Assembly (NCBI GenBank): GCA_963921195.1
Contig: OY992541.1
Coordinates: 12,432,951-12,496,950 of the forward strand
DNA from: Pegoplata infirma
Lineage: Eukaryota; Arthropoda; Insecta; Diptera; Anthomyiidae
Reading direction: 5' to 3'
Length of the DNA stretch: 64,000 bases
A model generated the notes under the pieces. The model searched no databases. It saw only the letters and a list, made by a program, of their open reading frames with translations, and was not told the DNA's origin. Positions within the stretch are counted from its first letter, which is position 1. Every line of letters starts with the position of its first letter. Shown piece after piece: positions 38,122 to 50,856 of the stretch. A program made the position numbers and the translations under genes.

Positions 38122-39787
38122 CACACATATTACCGCTTCATTAAATGAGTTTATAAAGTGAATGCGTTATTAATGCGCTTTTTGTGCATTTTTTAACAAT
38201 GATTTTAATTGATACATTTAATTGGAAATTAAATTGGATTTTTGTCACATTAACAATATACATTGTTGATACAATTAAAAAAGTTTTTGAACTAGAAATT
38301 AGTTGCTAACAAATTTGTTTAGTTACTTTTGATTTCACGATATTTTTTTCTGTGTAAGTTTACGTTTCTAAACTAGCTTCAATTTCATTTGATTCTACTT
38401 AATTCTAAATACGAAAAGCTCGAGGAGTGTTAGTGATTCTGCTGAAATATATGCGTGTATTAGTTAAATTTTTGGAAATTTATGAATTTATTATGATCAA
38501 ACTTTGGCTGAAGGAGTAAGGCGTTAAATCAGTAAACTGGGAGTTCTAAGTTCAAATCTCAAGTGAGGCAGATAAAAATATTAATTAGTAAAAATTAAAT
38601 TTAGAGAATAAATAAATTAAATTAGTAAAAATTAGTTAATTGTAAGTAAGTAGTAGTAAGTAAAAAAATATTTTTTTTAATGCTTACCGTTTTTAACACA
38701 ATTAACTAAATTATTAAAAAACAAATGTATCGAAATCCATGAAAGTTTTCGATTAAAAATCGAATCGAATCCTGTACCAAAGCTCGATTCTATATCACCT
38801 TGCATCCCACATAGGAAAACACGCTTTATATCGACATTATATCGAACTCGATATCGATGAAATTCTTAGAGAAAACGATTCTTTTTCGAATCGATATCGA
38901 CTCATTTTGCATACTGGGATGTGTATCGTCTGAGTATAAAACAAAATTAAAAAATAACTTAAGGGCAAGAGACTTTTGGTGGACAAGTCATGCAAACTTC
39001 AAAATACTTAACTTATGTTAGCCATTTTTTGCGAAATAGATCTCTTTGTAATGCAATCACATTAGTGTAGGGTGCCATATGGTTGGTCTTGACCGGCTAC
39101 AATATTTAACTTGTTTTATTTTAAAATATACGAATTCTTGAACAAACATTGAGACGTGATAAACTGTACTTTTTTTATCTATAAAAATCAAGTATTTTTT
39201 TTGTGTTTTTTTTTTTGCACATGATGTTAAATTGTAAACGCGACACGCGCCACGAGGGTTCAATACATTACAACCAAGCGACTTACCCATTAAAAACCTT
39301 ACTCTTCCTAGGCATTCATTCATCTTTCTAATGCCAATACAACTAATCAGGACAGTATCAATACATTTTACTGTTAAAAAAAAATGAATTAAGTAAAAAA
39401 GGGTTAATAGTAAAAGAGCTAAAGGACCTACACCAGGGATGCTGTCTAAAAAATTCGTTTTAGAAGCAGCAGGATAATATGTTTAGAAAATGATAAACAA
39501 CGTTTGTGCCAGTATTCAATGTGTTACAAATCAATATGGAAATCAATATTAAAAAATAACCCTCCATCCAGATAGTAATTATACACATACATACGATAGA
39601 GAGGGCCGCGTGAGTATATTTATATACTCTACATCACTATTTGGTACACTGAGTTCCACCCAAAGAGAAGTGATAACTTTTGTACTGAGAATATAGTGGC
39701 GACACAAAAACTGTATGAAAGGTGCTAAATGACAAAGGATGTCTGACGTAAGTGGGCCTATCGTGCGACCTTTTTCCTATGTACATA
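38122..39787. other. Low-copy-looking non-coding interval
   Basis: No ORF, TIR pair or array that I can support over most of it. 38506-38575 has a weak tRNA-like block (tggctgaaggagtaaggcgt ... agttcaaatctc). 38803-38933 is bounded by catccca / tgggatg. 39060-39118 is a mini-me-like end on the minus strand (ttggtcttgaccggc). Confidence 0.4.
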
Positions 39788-40905
39788 GGAGGCATTCCAC
39801 ACCAAATGCCCACCAAAAAAATTTCTGAATAGGGTGTATTGATAGACCTATATGGAACTAAGAAAATTGCATTTTTGGTTTTTCAATTTTTCAAAACCTG
39901 GACTTAGGAGGCGTGGCTAAATATTGAAAAAAAAATTGTCATTTTTGTGTCGGTTTGCCTTGATAAAATATTTACCAAATTAAAACGGAATGCACCGCAA
40001 TCCCAACAATTTACATTATTGTGTTATTTTTTATTTGCTGTTGATTAATTTTTTTTTAAATTTTCAAAAATTTTTAATTTTGTAAAAAAGTCAATTTATC
40101 AAAAATCCGACCACTTTTTTTCTTTATTTTTTTTTAAGTTTAGATGTTTGTCTATGCACCCCAAAAAAAATATAAAAACGAGTTTTTCGTTTTTTTTTTT
40201 TTGAGAAAATTGCATTTGAATATTAAATTTATAACAATAAGTGTTTGGGAATTTCCGGACTTTTTAATTTCCCGGGAAACGGGAAATAAAAAATTTATTT
40301 CCCGGGATTCCGGGGAAATTTTCATTATCAATATAAATCCTTAAAAAACATTGAAATTTCACAAAATTATTGTTTAAAACTGTTTTAAGTATTAGAAATA
40401 AACAATGTGTGTACAACTTGTTAAAGCACAAACAACAATTTAAAAGTAAAATAAAAGTACACAGAAAAAAATAAAAAAAATATTTGAGTAAATTTTTAAT
40501 ACTATTGAGTAAAAAATAACTCAATTTTGCACTAGTAAACGATTTAATAGTATTGAGTAAATTTTTAATAAAAATTTATTAAATGTTTGAAAAAAAAAAT
40601 TTAGTAAATTTTTAATTGCCACAATTAAAAATTTACTCAAAATTTATATATTTATTTTTTTTAAAAAGTTTAAAAAAGTGTTAAATTTTTTTTACAAAAA
40701 AAAAAAACAAAAAACTTTAGTGATTATTCAAATTTGTTTCCTCCATATTTTTTTCTGTGTAAGAGAAGAGAGAAAAATTAAAAAAAAAATGAATTTTAAA
40801 TTCTGATTAATTTTTATTAAAAAATAAAAATTGCTTTATTCGACCTTAAGAATATTATATTTTGAGGATGTGTAGTCTGGCTCGAGGTCATAATTTTCTT
40901 TACTA

Positions 40906-42077
40906 CACTGAAAAAATACCTGTACTGAAATTAAGTAAACACTGTATTTAATTTAAGTAAAATTTTTTACTTGGAATTTATTTCAATATAACTTAATATA
41001 AGGTGGTTTTACTTAAAACAAAGAAAATAAACTTCAAGAAAGTACATGCAAATACTTGAAAAAGCACAAGAGTTTTCCTTAATTTGTTTTTTTTTTTTTT
41101 TTAATTAAGTTAAATATTCCTTACATTTATGGCGAATTGATTGTATTTAAGAAAAAAAGGGCTTATTAAAAATTTTTGTGTTACTTACAGGAAAAAAAAT
41201 TTTAATTGTATGCAAAAAAATAAATAAGTACTAACTTACTTAAAAATAGTATAGACATTTTCAAGACCTTAAATCAAATAAGTACGAATCTTTAATTCCA
41301 AAACGCATTTTCTTTAATTTAATCAATTTTTGTTTTAATTTAAGAAAAAAGTAATCTTTATTTTATTGATTTCATTGACTTTATTTGAATTAATATCTTC
41401 ATCTGATTAAGAAGGAATTTACTTAACTTAAGGAAAAAATACTTTAGGTATTTTGGGGACCCCATCTGGGGGCCCATCTGGAGACCCCATGAGACCCTAA
41501 CTTTAAATCCAAATTTCGATTTTCGCGGAATTTTCAAATGCCTATAACTCTGTAAATACTGCAGATATTCTAAAGGCACTTTTGTAGTCCTTAACTTGTA
41601 GAATATGACCGTTGAAGACCCGAAAGCCCTCTGAGTTATAGTTTTCGAGTTATTTCATGATCAAATTTCTCAAGACCCCATTACCATGTCTCGAAAACTA
41701 AGCAAGATAGAGCGATTCTGAAAAAATTTTGGATCAAAATCAATAGTGACCCTATACGAACATACTCATGGGCGGACCCCATATATTGGGGCCCCGTAGT
41801 ATCCTCACATTGGGACTCCATAGGGTCCACAGAATCCGTAAGTTTAAGGAAATTTTTACTTATTTTAAAAAAATATTTTTCCTCTGGATAAAAACAATAA
41901 AACTTATATTAACTACAATTTTACTTTCTTTTAAGATATCTTTATGTAAATGCATTACTATGTTTTAGGAAAAAATATACTTGGAAGAAGAATTAATATC
42001 TTTGGAGCCCTCGCATACCCTTCTTTTTTTAAATTAAGTTCAACATGCTTTAAAAATGGTAATTTTTTTTTTCAGTG
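40906..42077. mobile_element. CACTGAAAAA element
   Basis: Ends CACTGAAAAAA and TTTTTTTTCAGTG, with flanking ta on both sides (40904-40905, 42078-42079), compatible with a Tc1/mariner-type MITE. GC-richer centre near 41450-41500 (ggggaccccatctgggggcc). Fragments at 33681-34134, 44205-44665 (inverted) and 62397-62483. Confidence 0.65.
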
Positions 42078-42229
42078 TATATAAATATGTGTAATTATAT
42101 ATAATTGCATCAATTTGATACAAAAAGGGTCCAATTTTCACATATAACTATATAAAATTATATTAAAATTATTTGATAAGTTTTTATATCGTTACATCTA
42201 CTCATTTTTCGCATTAAACTATTTATGAT

Positions 42230-44104
42230 CCCGAGTAAAAAAAAGTTATATGACGCAATATTTAATTATATATGAACAGATATGCTTTTATGTAAATCCA
42301 TATTAATTTTGATCCGAAAATTGGCGGATCGAATATTATACGATTATATCAAATTCTATTATTTTTGATAAAATAATATCAAATTTTATTAAGTTTGATC
42401 CCAAAAATGGGTCTATCTACTTAATTGTATTAAATCATATCTTATCAGTTAAAATTCGATTAATTTTTATATAATAAGATGAAATTTTGTAAAATTTTTG
42501 GGAATTTTAAACGTGAAATTAGAAATTATTTTATCAGATTGGATACATCATCAATTAGAAGAGTTTTTATTGCATTCTTTGGAATTTTTTCGGGACTTAG
42601 TAAATTATTATAAATTTGTCATTTTTTTTTTCTAAAATCATTTTTAAGGGATTTAAAAATTCCAAAAAATGTTTGTGTCTTATAGTGCGTTTACACTGGT
42701 CCTCTAAGCTAGCTTAAAGTAGATTGTGGCTCCAATCCAGTTTCAATCTATTAGATTGCCCATACAAATTTATTTTTTTCAATCTAGTAGTTAAGACTCT
42801 AATCGGCAAACGCAATCTGGTAAAGTAAGATACAACTCTGTATTTCTATTATATGCATTTTCCAACACTGAAAAACACCGACACAAAGCCTGCTGTTTTG
42901 ATGACGCCGCCAAGTATGTGTATGCCGCCGTCATTGTTATTTTTAAACGCCGTCGCTGTCCTTGTTAATCATACGACGACTAATTACCGTCGCTGTCTTT
43001 TGACGCAGTCACACACATTTATTACCAACTTGTTGTTAAGCCGCCCAGAGACACAATACATGTTGGATGACTTGTTAGTCGACCAAAAAATATTTTCAAA
43101 ATACACTTATCCGACAAATTTATACACATGTTGGATGACCGCTCATTTTTTTTAAATTCTTGAAGGAGTAACATGAATATTTTTTTATTTTTCCATCCTT
43201 TTTTATGTTTTTTTTTATATTTTTATGTTCAAAATTCACTTTTTATTATCATTGCTTTGTACTAAAAACGTCACTATGTGAAAAACAATAACAAATAATA
43301 AATAAAAACGTCTCTGTTCGTACGACTGTCGGATGACAAGTCATTACACCATCCGACATGTCATCCAACTTTTCATCCGACCATCGAAAATCAAAACTTT
43401 TTGATTTTTCATCCGACCAGCCATCCGACCATCCGACAGCCCCATACACGAGAAAAAATACATTAGTCATCCAACAAGTCATCCAATTTGTCTGAAATGT
43501 ATGGGAGCCTTTATAACTGCCAATCCTAATCTTCTCAAATGTAAAAAATGCCAATGTAAACGGTACAGATTGCAAAGTAGATTAAAATCGCAATTTACTA
43601 GATTAGAAATCCAATGTAAACGCACTATTAGAACATTTAAAAACATTTTTCCGGAACTTAAAAATTTTTCAAAAAAATAAAATTTCTCCTAAAAACATTT
43701 CCAATGATTGTTTTACTCCAAAATAAATTGCCAAAAAAAAATTTTGGGGAAAATTTTCATAAAATTTTTTAGGACTTGAAACCTTTTTAATTTTTTTTTA
43801 ATTGTCCGGGACTTACAATTAGAAAATTTTAAAATTTTTTTTTCAGGATATAATTATAAATAAAATCATATATCTTTTTATCTGCCATATCTAAAAATTC
43901 CCGACCTTATATGTCATATCTAATTTCATATAGATCGGTATATCAATAGATATGAAAATGTATGTTATCATATTAAAAAATAAGGAAAAATACAATGCTA
44001 TATATAAACTGATATGTCCATATCAAAGTTCATGCATAACCATATATAAATATAAATAATTATATAATAGCATATATGATTATATCAGATCTTTTTTACT
44101 CGGG
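42230..44104. mobile_element. CCCGAGTAAAAA element, copy 2
   Basis: Ends CCCGAGTAAAAAAAAG and CTTTTTTACTCGGG. TSD at at 42228-42229 and 44105-44106. Interior of degenerate tatatgaa/atcatat words. Split by the TAGTGCG element. Confidence 0.8.
42683..43627. mobile_element. TAGTGCGTTTACA element, PIF/Harbinger-like (945 bp)
   Basis: Ends TAGTGCGTTTACACTGG and CCAATGTAAACGCACTA. TSD tta at 42680-42682 and 43628-43630. The right half has many atccgac/gtcggat/ttggatgac words. The short frames here (100 and 108 codons) look incidental. Confidence 0.82.
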
Positions 44105-44204
44105 ATTATATATGATGCCTTTATATAATTTTATATGAATATATATAATCTTTTTTAGTCGGGTAGTCCATTATTATAGTGCATCTAGTCCTTTCCAAAA
44201 CTCT

Positions 44205-44665
44205 TTTTTTGCATATTTTTCTAAAGATGCTGTTTTGAGTGCATGTTGAACTTAATTTAAAAAATAAGGGAATGCGAGGGCTCCAAAGATATTAATTCTT
44301 CTTCCAAGTATATTTTTTCCTAAAACATAGTAATGCATTTACTTAAATTCCGCAAAAATCAAAATTTGGATTTAAAGTTAGGGTCTCATGGGGTCTCCAG
44401 ATTGGGTCCCCAGATAGGGTCCCCAAATTACCTAAAGTAGTTTTTCCTTATGTTAAGTAAATTCTTTCATAAACTGATGAAGATATGGATTCAAATAAAG
44501 TCAATGAAATCAATACAATAAAGATTACTTTTTTTAAATTAAAACAAAAATTTATTAAATTAAAATAAATGCGTTTTGGAATTAAAGAATAGTACTTATT
44601 TGATTTAAAGTCTAGAAAATGTCTATACTGTTTTTAAGTATGTTACGTACTTATTTTTTTTTTGC
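44205..44665. repeat. Inverted fragment of the CACTGAAAAA element
   Basis: The complement of 41220-42050, with deletions, including gagggctccaaagatattaa and ttaaagttagggtctcatgg. Broken on the right by a mini-me-like copy. Confidence 0.7.
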
Positions 44666-44669
44666 ATAG

Positions 44670-44990
44670 AACTTAAAAAAAACCTATAAAAAGTTAAATT
44701 TGTTCATGGGTTGGTTTACTTCATCAAAAGGGAACTTTCTCCCCCCTGGTCCGATTTTGCCCATCTCCAGCCTATAAACATAGGGCATATATGTGGCAAA
44801 TTTCAGGAGTCCAGCATTTTTATTTTGGACTGTATTGTGTCTTCCACAGACGGTCATCGCTAGAATGTCTTAGAATCGATCACTGATCAATAATATATAT
44901 AATTTATGGGGTCCTAGACCGATATTTCGATGCGTTACGCACGGAATGACAAAGTGAGTATACCCCCATACTGTAGTTGGAGGGTATAAA
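44670..44990 (+). mobile_element. mini-me-like fragment M4
   Basis: 3' part only, from aaaaacctataaaaagtt through agaatcgatcactgatcaat to ggagggtataa. Its (GTCY)n tract is reduced to one unit. Confidence 0.7.
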
Positions 44991-45109
44991 AATAACAGTA
45001 AAATGGTTTTTAATATACTTTTATGAAATTTAACTGGTTTTTAAAATTCAGATTGCAAATCTATTCACATAGTAAGTTAAAAGTAAGGCATTTTTTTGGG
45101 GTATAAAGT

Positions 45110-45177
45110 AACGCAGCGAGTAATTAGCACTCATTACCAGGTAATCCAATTGGTACTCATTACCTAGTTTTTGCTGG
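45110..45177. repeat. Fragment of the CCCAGCAAAA MITE
   Basis: cattaccaggtaatcc ... attacctagtttttgctggg matches the right end of the 54831-55257 copy. Confidence 0.6.
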
Positions 45178-45235
45178 GAATTTAGCAATTTTTCTGGTAC
45201 AATATAATAAAAATTAAAATAACCGTTTTTAAGTA

Positions 45236-45805
45236 CACCTGTGTTCAGAAAAATAGGAGTATCCTCGTAAAAATTCAGAAATGTATATCTTCGAAAATAA
45301 AACGAGTATTTTAAGCAAATAAAAAGTGCGTTGTAGATAATTGCTTAAACTTTAATTTAAATTAATTCCAGCCATATTGGGAAATTAATATTTACTTTTT
45401 TTACAAAACACTGGATGTCCAAAAATACGTGTTTTTTTACAATGCGGGAAGGTCTTGGATTTTTTTCCTGGTAGGTAGAAAAATTATTTGATTACTGAAA
45501 ATTAACTATAAGGCTAATGCTAAAAATCCAAAATTGTGTATTTGAAATAAATTGACTCGTAAGTATTTTTTTAAAAAATCCAAAAAAAGTATTCCAAAAA
45601 TTTCATTTTGCAGTTCGACCCATGTATCTTATTTATTTTTTACCCAATCTGGATGGGATTAATTTTACATTAAAGCTTGCGACATTTTCTACGATGCACT
45701 TTTTATCTACTAAAAATATTCGTTTTCGTTTCAAAAATATACCTTTATGAATTTTAATGTTCGATACGCACTCCTATTTTTCTCCTATTATTGTGAACAC
45801 AACTG
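45236..45805. mobile_element. Tc1/mariner-like MITE T2 (570 bp)
   Basis: Left CACCTGTGTTCAGAAAAATA, right its near complement ending CACAACTG. TSD ta at 45234-45235 and 45806-45807. The wording CAGTTGTGTTCA is typical of Tc1-like ends. No transposase. Confidence 0.78.
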
Positions 45806-45930
45806 TATGTAAAAAGGTTAATTTTAGAAAATTCCCGGATTTACCGGGAAAAATAAAAAAACTCCCGGGAATTCCCGTCAGAGTTTTCCCGGGAATTCCC
45901 GAACCCCAAACACTAATAACAATAAGATAA

Positions 45931-47156
45931 CACTGTGCTACAAAAAACACAAAATCGAATATACTTTTAAAATGAGGTAGTTAAGGTTGTAGGCCAGACA
46001 CCCTCAAATTTTAAAGTTATTGTAAAAAAACGTTTTTTTGGGACTTTCTCACTAAACCACGTGTAACTTAAACATTTTTCAACCGATTTAAAATTTGTCA
46101 ACGGTTTTGGATAAAAGAAGGATAGGGCTTTTTATTTGTGTGAATTGGTCTATACATATAAGAAAGATATGTATTGATTTTTTCAACAATATCTAATTTT
46201 TTGTTAATTTTTGAGTTTATCAATTTTTTTCTGCTATAGTTTGTTCAACAACATTTATATTAATAAACGTATTCCTAAAGAAAATTTAATTGTGAATACG
46301 ATGAGCTTTATGCCCAAAAAATCGGATAACAATTGACAGAGTTGTAATAATTTTTCTAAAAAATAAAATTAAGATTTTGTATGAAATTGCCGTGCGGATA
46401 ACCCAGGCAAAAAATAAACGAACATACTGAGAGGTCGTGAATCATTATTTTAAAGGTTTTTGACCTCCTGAATTCGAATTTGACCTTGAAATTGCGATAT
46501 CTTATTAAGTTTTTGATATATCAATTTATGTTAAATATCTCAAAACCCTGAGATAGAGCAATTTAAAGTACAGATTCGGATTCATCGCGCCAAAAACCTT
46601 TAAAAATATTGTACATGACCATTTATGATAAATTCTTTTTTTTTGCCTAGGTTATCTGAACGGCGATTTCCTGCAAAATCTTAATTTTCTTTTTTTGAAA
46701 AATTATCACAACTCTGTCAATTATTATCCGATTATTTCAGGATAAAGCTTATCGTATTTAGAATTAAATTATCTTTAAAAAAACGCTCAAAAATATAAAG
46801 GTTGTTAAACGAACTATAGCAGAAAAAAATCGATAAACTTGAAAAATTTTCAAAAAATAACAAAAAAAAATGATTTTATAGAAAAAATCAATAAATATCA
46901 TTCTTTTATGTATTGATCAATTCACACACATGGAAAGCCGTATCCTTTTTCTTTCCAAAACAGTTTAAAAATTTAAAATCGGTTGAACATTTTCTGAATT
47001 ACACAAGGTTTAGAGAGAAAAGTCCCAACAAAACGTTTTTTGCCATTAACTCTAAAATTTGGGGGTGTCTGGCAAGTTTAATTTTGTGATCTACTCGACA
47101 AGACCAACAACCTATACTATGTCACATCAGAAGTATTTTTTCACTGTAGCACAGTG
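45931..47156. mobile_element. Foldback with CACTGTGCTACA ends (1.2 kb)
   Basis: Ends CACTGTGCTACA and TGTAGCACAGTG, TSD taa on both sides. Arms match in blocks (ccagacaccctcaaatttta against 47050) and meet near 46530. No ORF. Confidence 0.78.
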
Positions 47157-47536
47157 TAATTAACAGAGTTTTCTGCTAAAATACAGATTTAAGTAAATTA
47201 CTTTGTATTTTTTGTTTTGTTAATTTCATATTTAAAAACTGATTTTTCTGTAAAAATACTGTAACACCAAAATTTTATCTGTATTTTTTTGAGAAAAAAT
47301 TAAAATGTACCAAAAAATGTTGGTTGTATCAAATGCATTTTACAAATATATTTAAATTTACAGAGTTTTCTTTGTTAAATGGTGCTTTATTTAACCAATA
47401 TTTTACTAGAAACTCTGTAAATTAATTTTTTTTTTTGTCAAAATCATTTTACAGTAAAATTACCAAGAAATGCTGCTAGCTGGAAAAGTATGGTGTACTC
47501 TGTTAAATTAGCTAATTTTTTCTATAATTTAACGAG

Positions 47537-48448
47537 TTATTATTTTGAGGGCACGTAAAGATTAAATACATATTAGATCACCATCAGTTTTTGTGTATCA
47601 CAAAAACTTTGTGTCACGCGAACAGCCCTGCAACAAATCCAACAAAACCATCCATACACGCACAAATCTTACCCAAAAATTTATATTAAAAAATTGTAAT
47701 CAAAGGGTATCAACTCGAATTTTTCGCAACCACCCCTAAAACCGATACAAAGAAATTTGTTAAAAAAATCTATCCTTGAATTACTAGAAAAACATTGATG
47801 AATAAAAATACATTGGCACCTTTTTCGCTTTCAATTCTATTATTTAGATTACTACTATGCAAGCATCGAGCGATGGGTTATAATATATGCGTGTGCCAAC
47901 TGTTGTAGAAACAGGCCTAAATGGGATAAGATTTAATAGTTTTACAATTTTCTGTCGCAATTACAGTTAGCCCCAGCAAAAATAACTCGAGATTTTGAGA
48001 TATTTTTGCCTTTTTTATACCCTCCACTTACATTAGTCGTTCCGTTTGTAAAATTTCGAAATGTAGGCGTAGGACCCCATAAAATGTATATATTTGTGAT
48101 CATCGATCGATTTTCAGTCGATCTAGCCATGTCCGTCTGTATGTCTGTAGAAAACACTCGTAATTTTGAAAGAAAACTGTAAGGCTGCTGAAAATTAGAA
48201 GATATCTACTTGTCGTTTTTCCGGTCAGGTTGGTATTAAATTTCAGGGAAATCGATCAAGGGGTTTTTCGGGAAAGCACTTGTTGAAAAAATCGCTTAAC
48301 ACTCGTTGAAAGACATTGGTAAAGGTTTTATTGCACTTGAATTTTTTTGTTTTTTATTTTTATTTTAGAGAACAGTGCAAATATATTTTTATAGGAAACT
48401 GAGCAAGTGCAAAGAATATGACTATATCATACACTCAAAATAATAACT
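47537..48448. mobile_element. Insertion in R with GAGTTATTATTTTGAG ends
   Basis: cgagttattattttgag (47537) and ctcaaaataataactct (48434) form inverted ends. It includes a mini-me-like piece at 48011-48330 (minus). TSD not clear. Confidence 0.5.
48011..48330 (-). mobile_element. mini-me-like fragment M5
   Basis: ttttataccctccacttaca, then the aaaatgtatatatttgtgat and gtccgtctgtatgtctg blocks. The far end is missing. Confidence 0.65.
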
Positions 48449-48670
48449 CTAGAGAAAAAAAGTTTCCATTGGGCGCGATTAATTTTAAAGCTTACCTCAA
48501 AAAAGTTCCATAGCCAAAATATTAGATTTTTAGGTCGCGATTTGGTACCGCCGAAATCGTTATTTGTTTATTGCTTTGTCATTTGATGTCCGATCGTTAT
48601 AAAATAAAATTTGTTAAAATGTCCTCAGCGAGTACTAAATTTGACCCATATCTGGTTTTAACCTCAGAGG

Positions 48671-49721
48671 CAGTGATGCCAACTTCTTACAGTCAAAACG
48701 CGCAAAACAGAGACTTCAAAAGCGCTAAAAAGCGCTAAACTTGAATAAAGTAAAATGCGCTAAAAAAAATATTTTTAATTTAACGGTTTTAATTAAAATT
48801 TTTATAAAATCATTAGGTCTATTCATAGAATAAGTCCAAAAAATTGCTAAATATTACACCGTCCGACATTCAATACTAAACATGAACAGGATGATATACG
48901 TCTGAAAGTAAAGATCAAATGGAGTAAAACTGCATTTACAGTTTTTCATTTCGTGATCCTGCTTCCTTTTAAAAGGACTTCAAAGTTTCAAAGGATACAT
49001 TTTGTAAAATATTTTTTTAAATATTTGTACTTATAGGATGATACTGGTGATGGCAAATAAAAGAGGAGGATTTCCTCTAATTAATCCATTTTCTTATTTT
49101 CCCATATCAGGATAAAAGGATGTGAATAAAGTCATTTGAAAATTTCATCAAAATATTTTGTTAAAAATTGTTAATGATATTGAAGGATACATTTTTGAAG
49201 GGACGTAACTTACCTAATTTTTCCTGATATGTAAAAAAATAAAATAGGAAAATTAGGAGAGATCCTCCTCTTTCATTTGCTATCACCAGTAACGTTCTAG
49301 GAGAAGTATAAATATTAAAGAAATATTTTATAAAATTTAATCCTCTTAAATTTCGAAGTACTTTTAAAAGGAAACATGATCGCGAAAAGAAAAACTACTT
49401 TTTTCATTTTTGTCGGACGGTGTAATTTTTAAAGAAAAAAAATTCTCTTTTCATTTTAAAAAACACATTTTTTTAATTTTCAACAAAGTTTTACATTTCC
49501 ATGGTTGTTATTATTGTTATTAGGACGTTGCTGTTGTAAAATTTACATTTTTTCTCAAAGTGATTACTTCTAGAAAGAAAGCGCTAAAAGCGCTAAATGA
49601 AAAAGTGAAAACGCGCCGGTTAAGCGCCTTTTTTAAAAACGCGCTAGATTTGAAAAATGCGCTTTTTGGGTGGCCAGAAAGTGCTAAATTTAGCGCGAAA
49701 CGCGCTGAATTGGCATCGCTG
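48671..49721. mobile_element. hAT-type element 5 (1051 bp)
   Basis: Ends CAGTGATGCCAA and TTGGCATCGCTG. TSD ctcagagg at 48663-48670 and 49722-49729. The right arm of R keeps the empty site gacctcagaggtcaaac near 51880. gcgctaaa words cluster at both termini. A palindromic insert (48855-49425, accgtccgaca ends) holds a smaller one (49040-49291, actggtgatggcaaat ends). Confidence 0.93.
48855..49425. mobile_element. Palindromic MITE with ACACCGTCCGACA ends, itself split
   Basis: tacaccgtccgaca and tgtcggacggtgta bound inverted arms (ccttttaaaaggacttcaaa against 49360). The centre has a second hairpin element, actggtgatggcaaat ... tttgctatcaccagt. Confidence 0.7.
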
Positions 49722-49899
49722 CTCAGAGGTCATCTTCTTGTTATGATTGGTAGTTTCTCATCTTTCTACCTACTTAAATAATTTTTATTTTTCCATTAAA
49801 TTATAGCACTAAGAAAATCATAAAATCCTTTCCTTGGAAGTATCCAGTTAAATTAATTAACAAAAAAGTTACATTTGATACAATATAAAGAAAATTAAA

Positions 49900-50822
49900 A
49901 AAAAACAAGTAAGAAAATTATAGTCGGTCAAGACCGACCATATAATACCCTACACCAAGGTTTCCCGGAAAATGGGTCCCATGGATCGATTAGATCTATA
50001 TGTTGTAAAACCTTTAATAAGTAAAGAAAACACTCACAAATCAAATTTGAGTGAAATAGGCTTCTATTTGTAGACAATAAACCGCTTTAACTGAATATTG
50101 GGCGAAATTTTCACAAGGGGCCTGAGTCCAAAACTGGTCCGATGATTATCAGGTTTGATAAGGTTATTTAAGTACGCGTTTAACATACACAAACAAAATA
50201 TTAATTAAATATTTTCTATTTTCATGAAATTTGAGACATTTATGTGAAAATCGGGAAGGTGGTTTGTATGGGGGCTACAAGAAGAACTGGTCCGATTTCT
50301 TTGAAATTCGGAATGATGATATGTGAAGACAAAACATGTTTACCATCCAAATTTCAAAGCGATACCTTTTATAATACGGTTATTAGAGTCATTTGAGCCA
50401 AAACTAAAGAGGACCTTTGTATGGGGGCTAGGTCTAAATATGGACCGATTTTTTCCAATTTCAATAGGCTTCGTCCTTGGGCCAAGAGAGACTTAAGTTT
50501 CAAATTTCAAGTCAATTGATTAAAAATTGCGACCTGTATCGTGTTTACACCGTTTACATGGACAGACAGACAGACAGACGGACGGACGGACGGACGGACG
50601 GACGGACGGACGGACGGACAGACGGACGGACGGACGGACGGACGGACAGACGGACGGACGGACGGACGGACGGACATCGCTAAATCGACTCAAAAAGTGA
50701 TTCTGAGTCGATCGGTATACTTAAAGGTGGGTCTAGGACCAATATTTCGGGTAGTTACAAACATCAGCACAAACTCATTATACCCTGTACCACAGTGTGG
50801 TGTAGGGTATAAACACTTGTTA
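49900..50822 (+). mobile_element. mini-me-like element M6 with long (GACR)n tract
   Basis: Starts aacaagtaagaaaattatag with cggtcaagaccg, ends ggtgtagggtataaacactt. The 50562-50675 tract has about 28 gacg/gaca units. It differs from M1 in its ends (cggtcaagaccg rather than cggctgtgccg), so it is a second subfamily. Confidence 0.82.
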
Positions 50823-50856
50823 TTATGCCTTTAAACTAAAACTATATTTAATTTTT

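Larger units (their letters stand above)
40239..45915. mobile_element. hAT-type element 4 (5.7 kb with nested insertions)
   Basis: Left end AAGTGTTTGGG, right end CCCAAACACTA; the left first base appears mutated from T. TSD ataacaat at 40231-40238 and 45916-45923. Both termini are filled with GGGAATTCCCG/TTTCCCGGGA words. The middle holds other elements (40906-42077, 42230-44104, 44205-44665, 44670-44990, 45236-45805). No transposase found. Confidence 0.85.
39788..45930. mobile_element. GGAGGCATTCCA foldback fragment split by hAT 4
   Basis: 39788-40238 matches the left arm of the 18358-19110 foldback (ggcattccacaccaaatg, cttaggaggcgtgg). A few bases continue at 45916-45930 after the hAT. Confidence 0.65.

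Noticed and set aside
42853..43155. 100-codon gene
   Set aside because: Lies inside a TIR-bounded element with no recognisable motif; composition follows the repeated ATCCGAC words.
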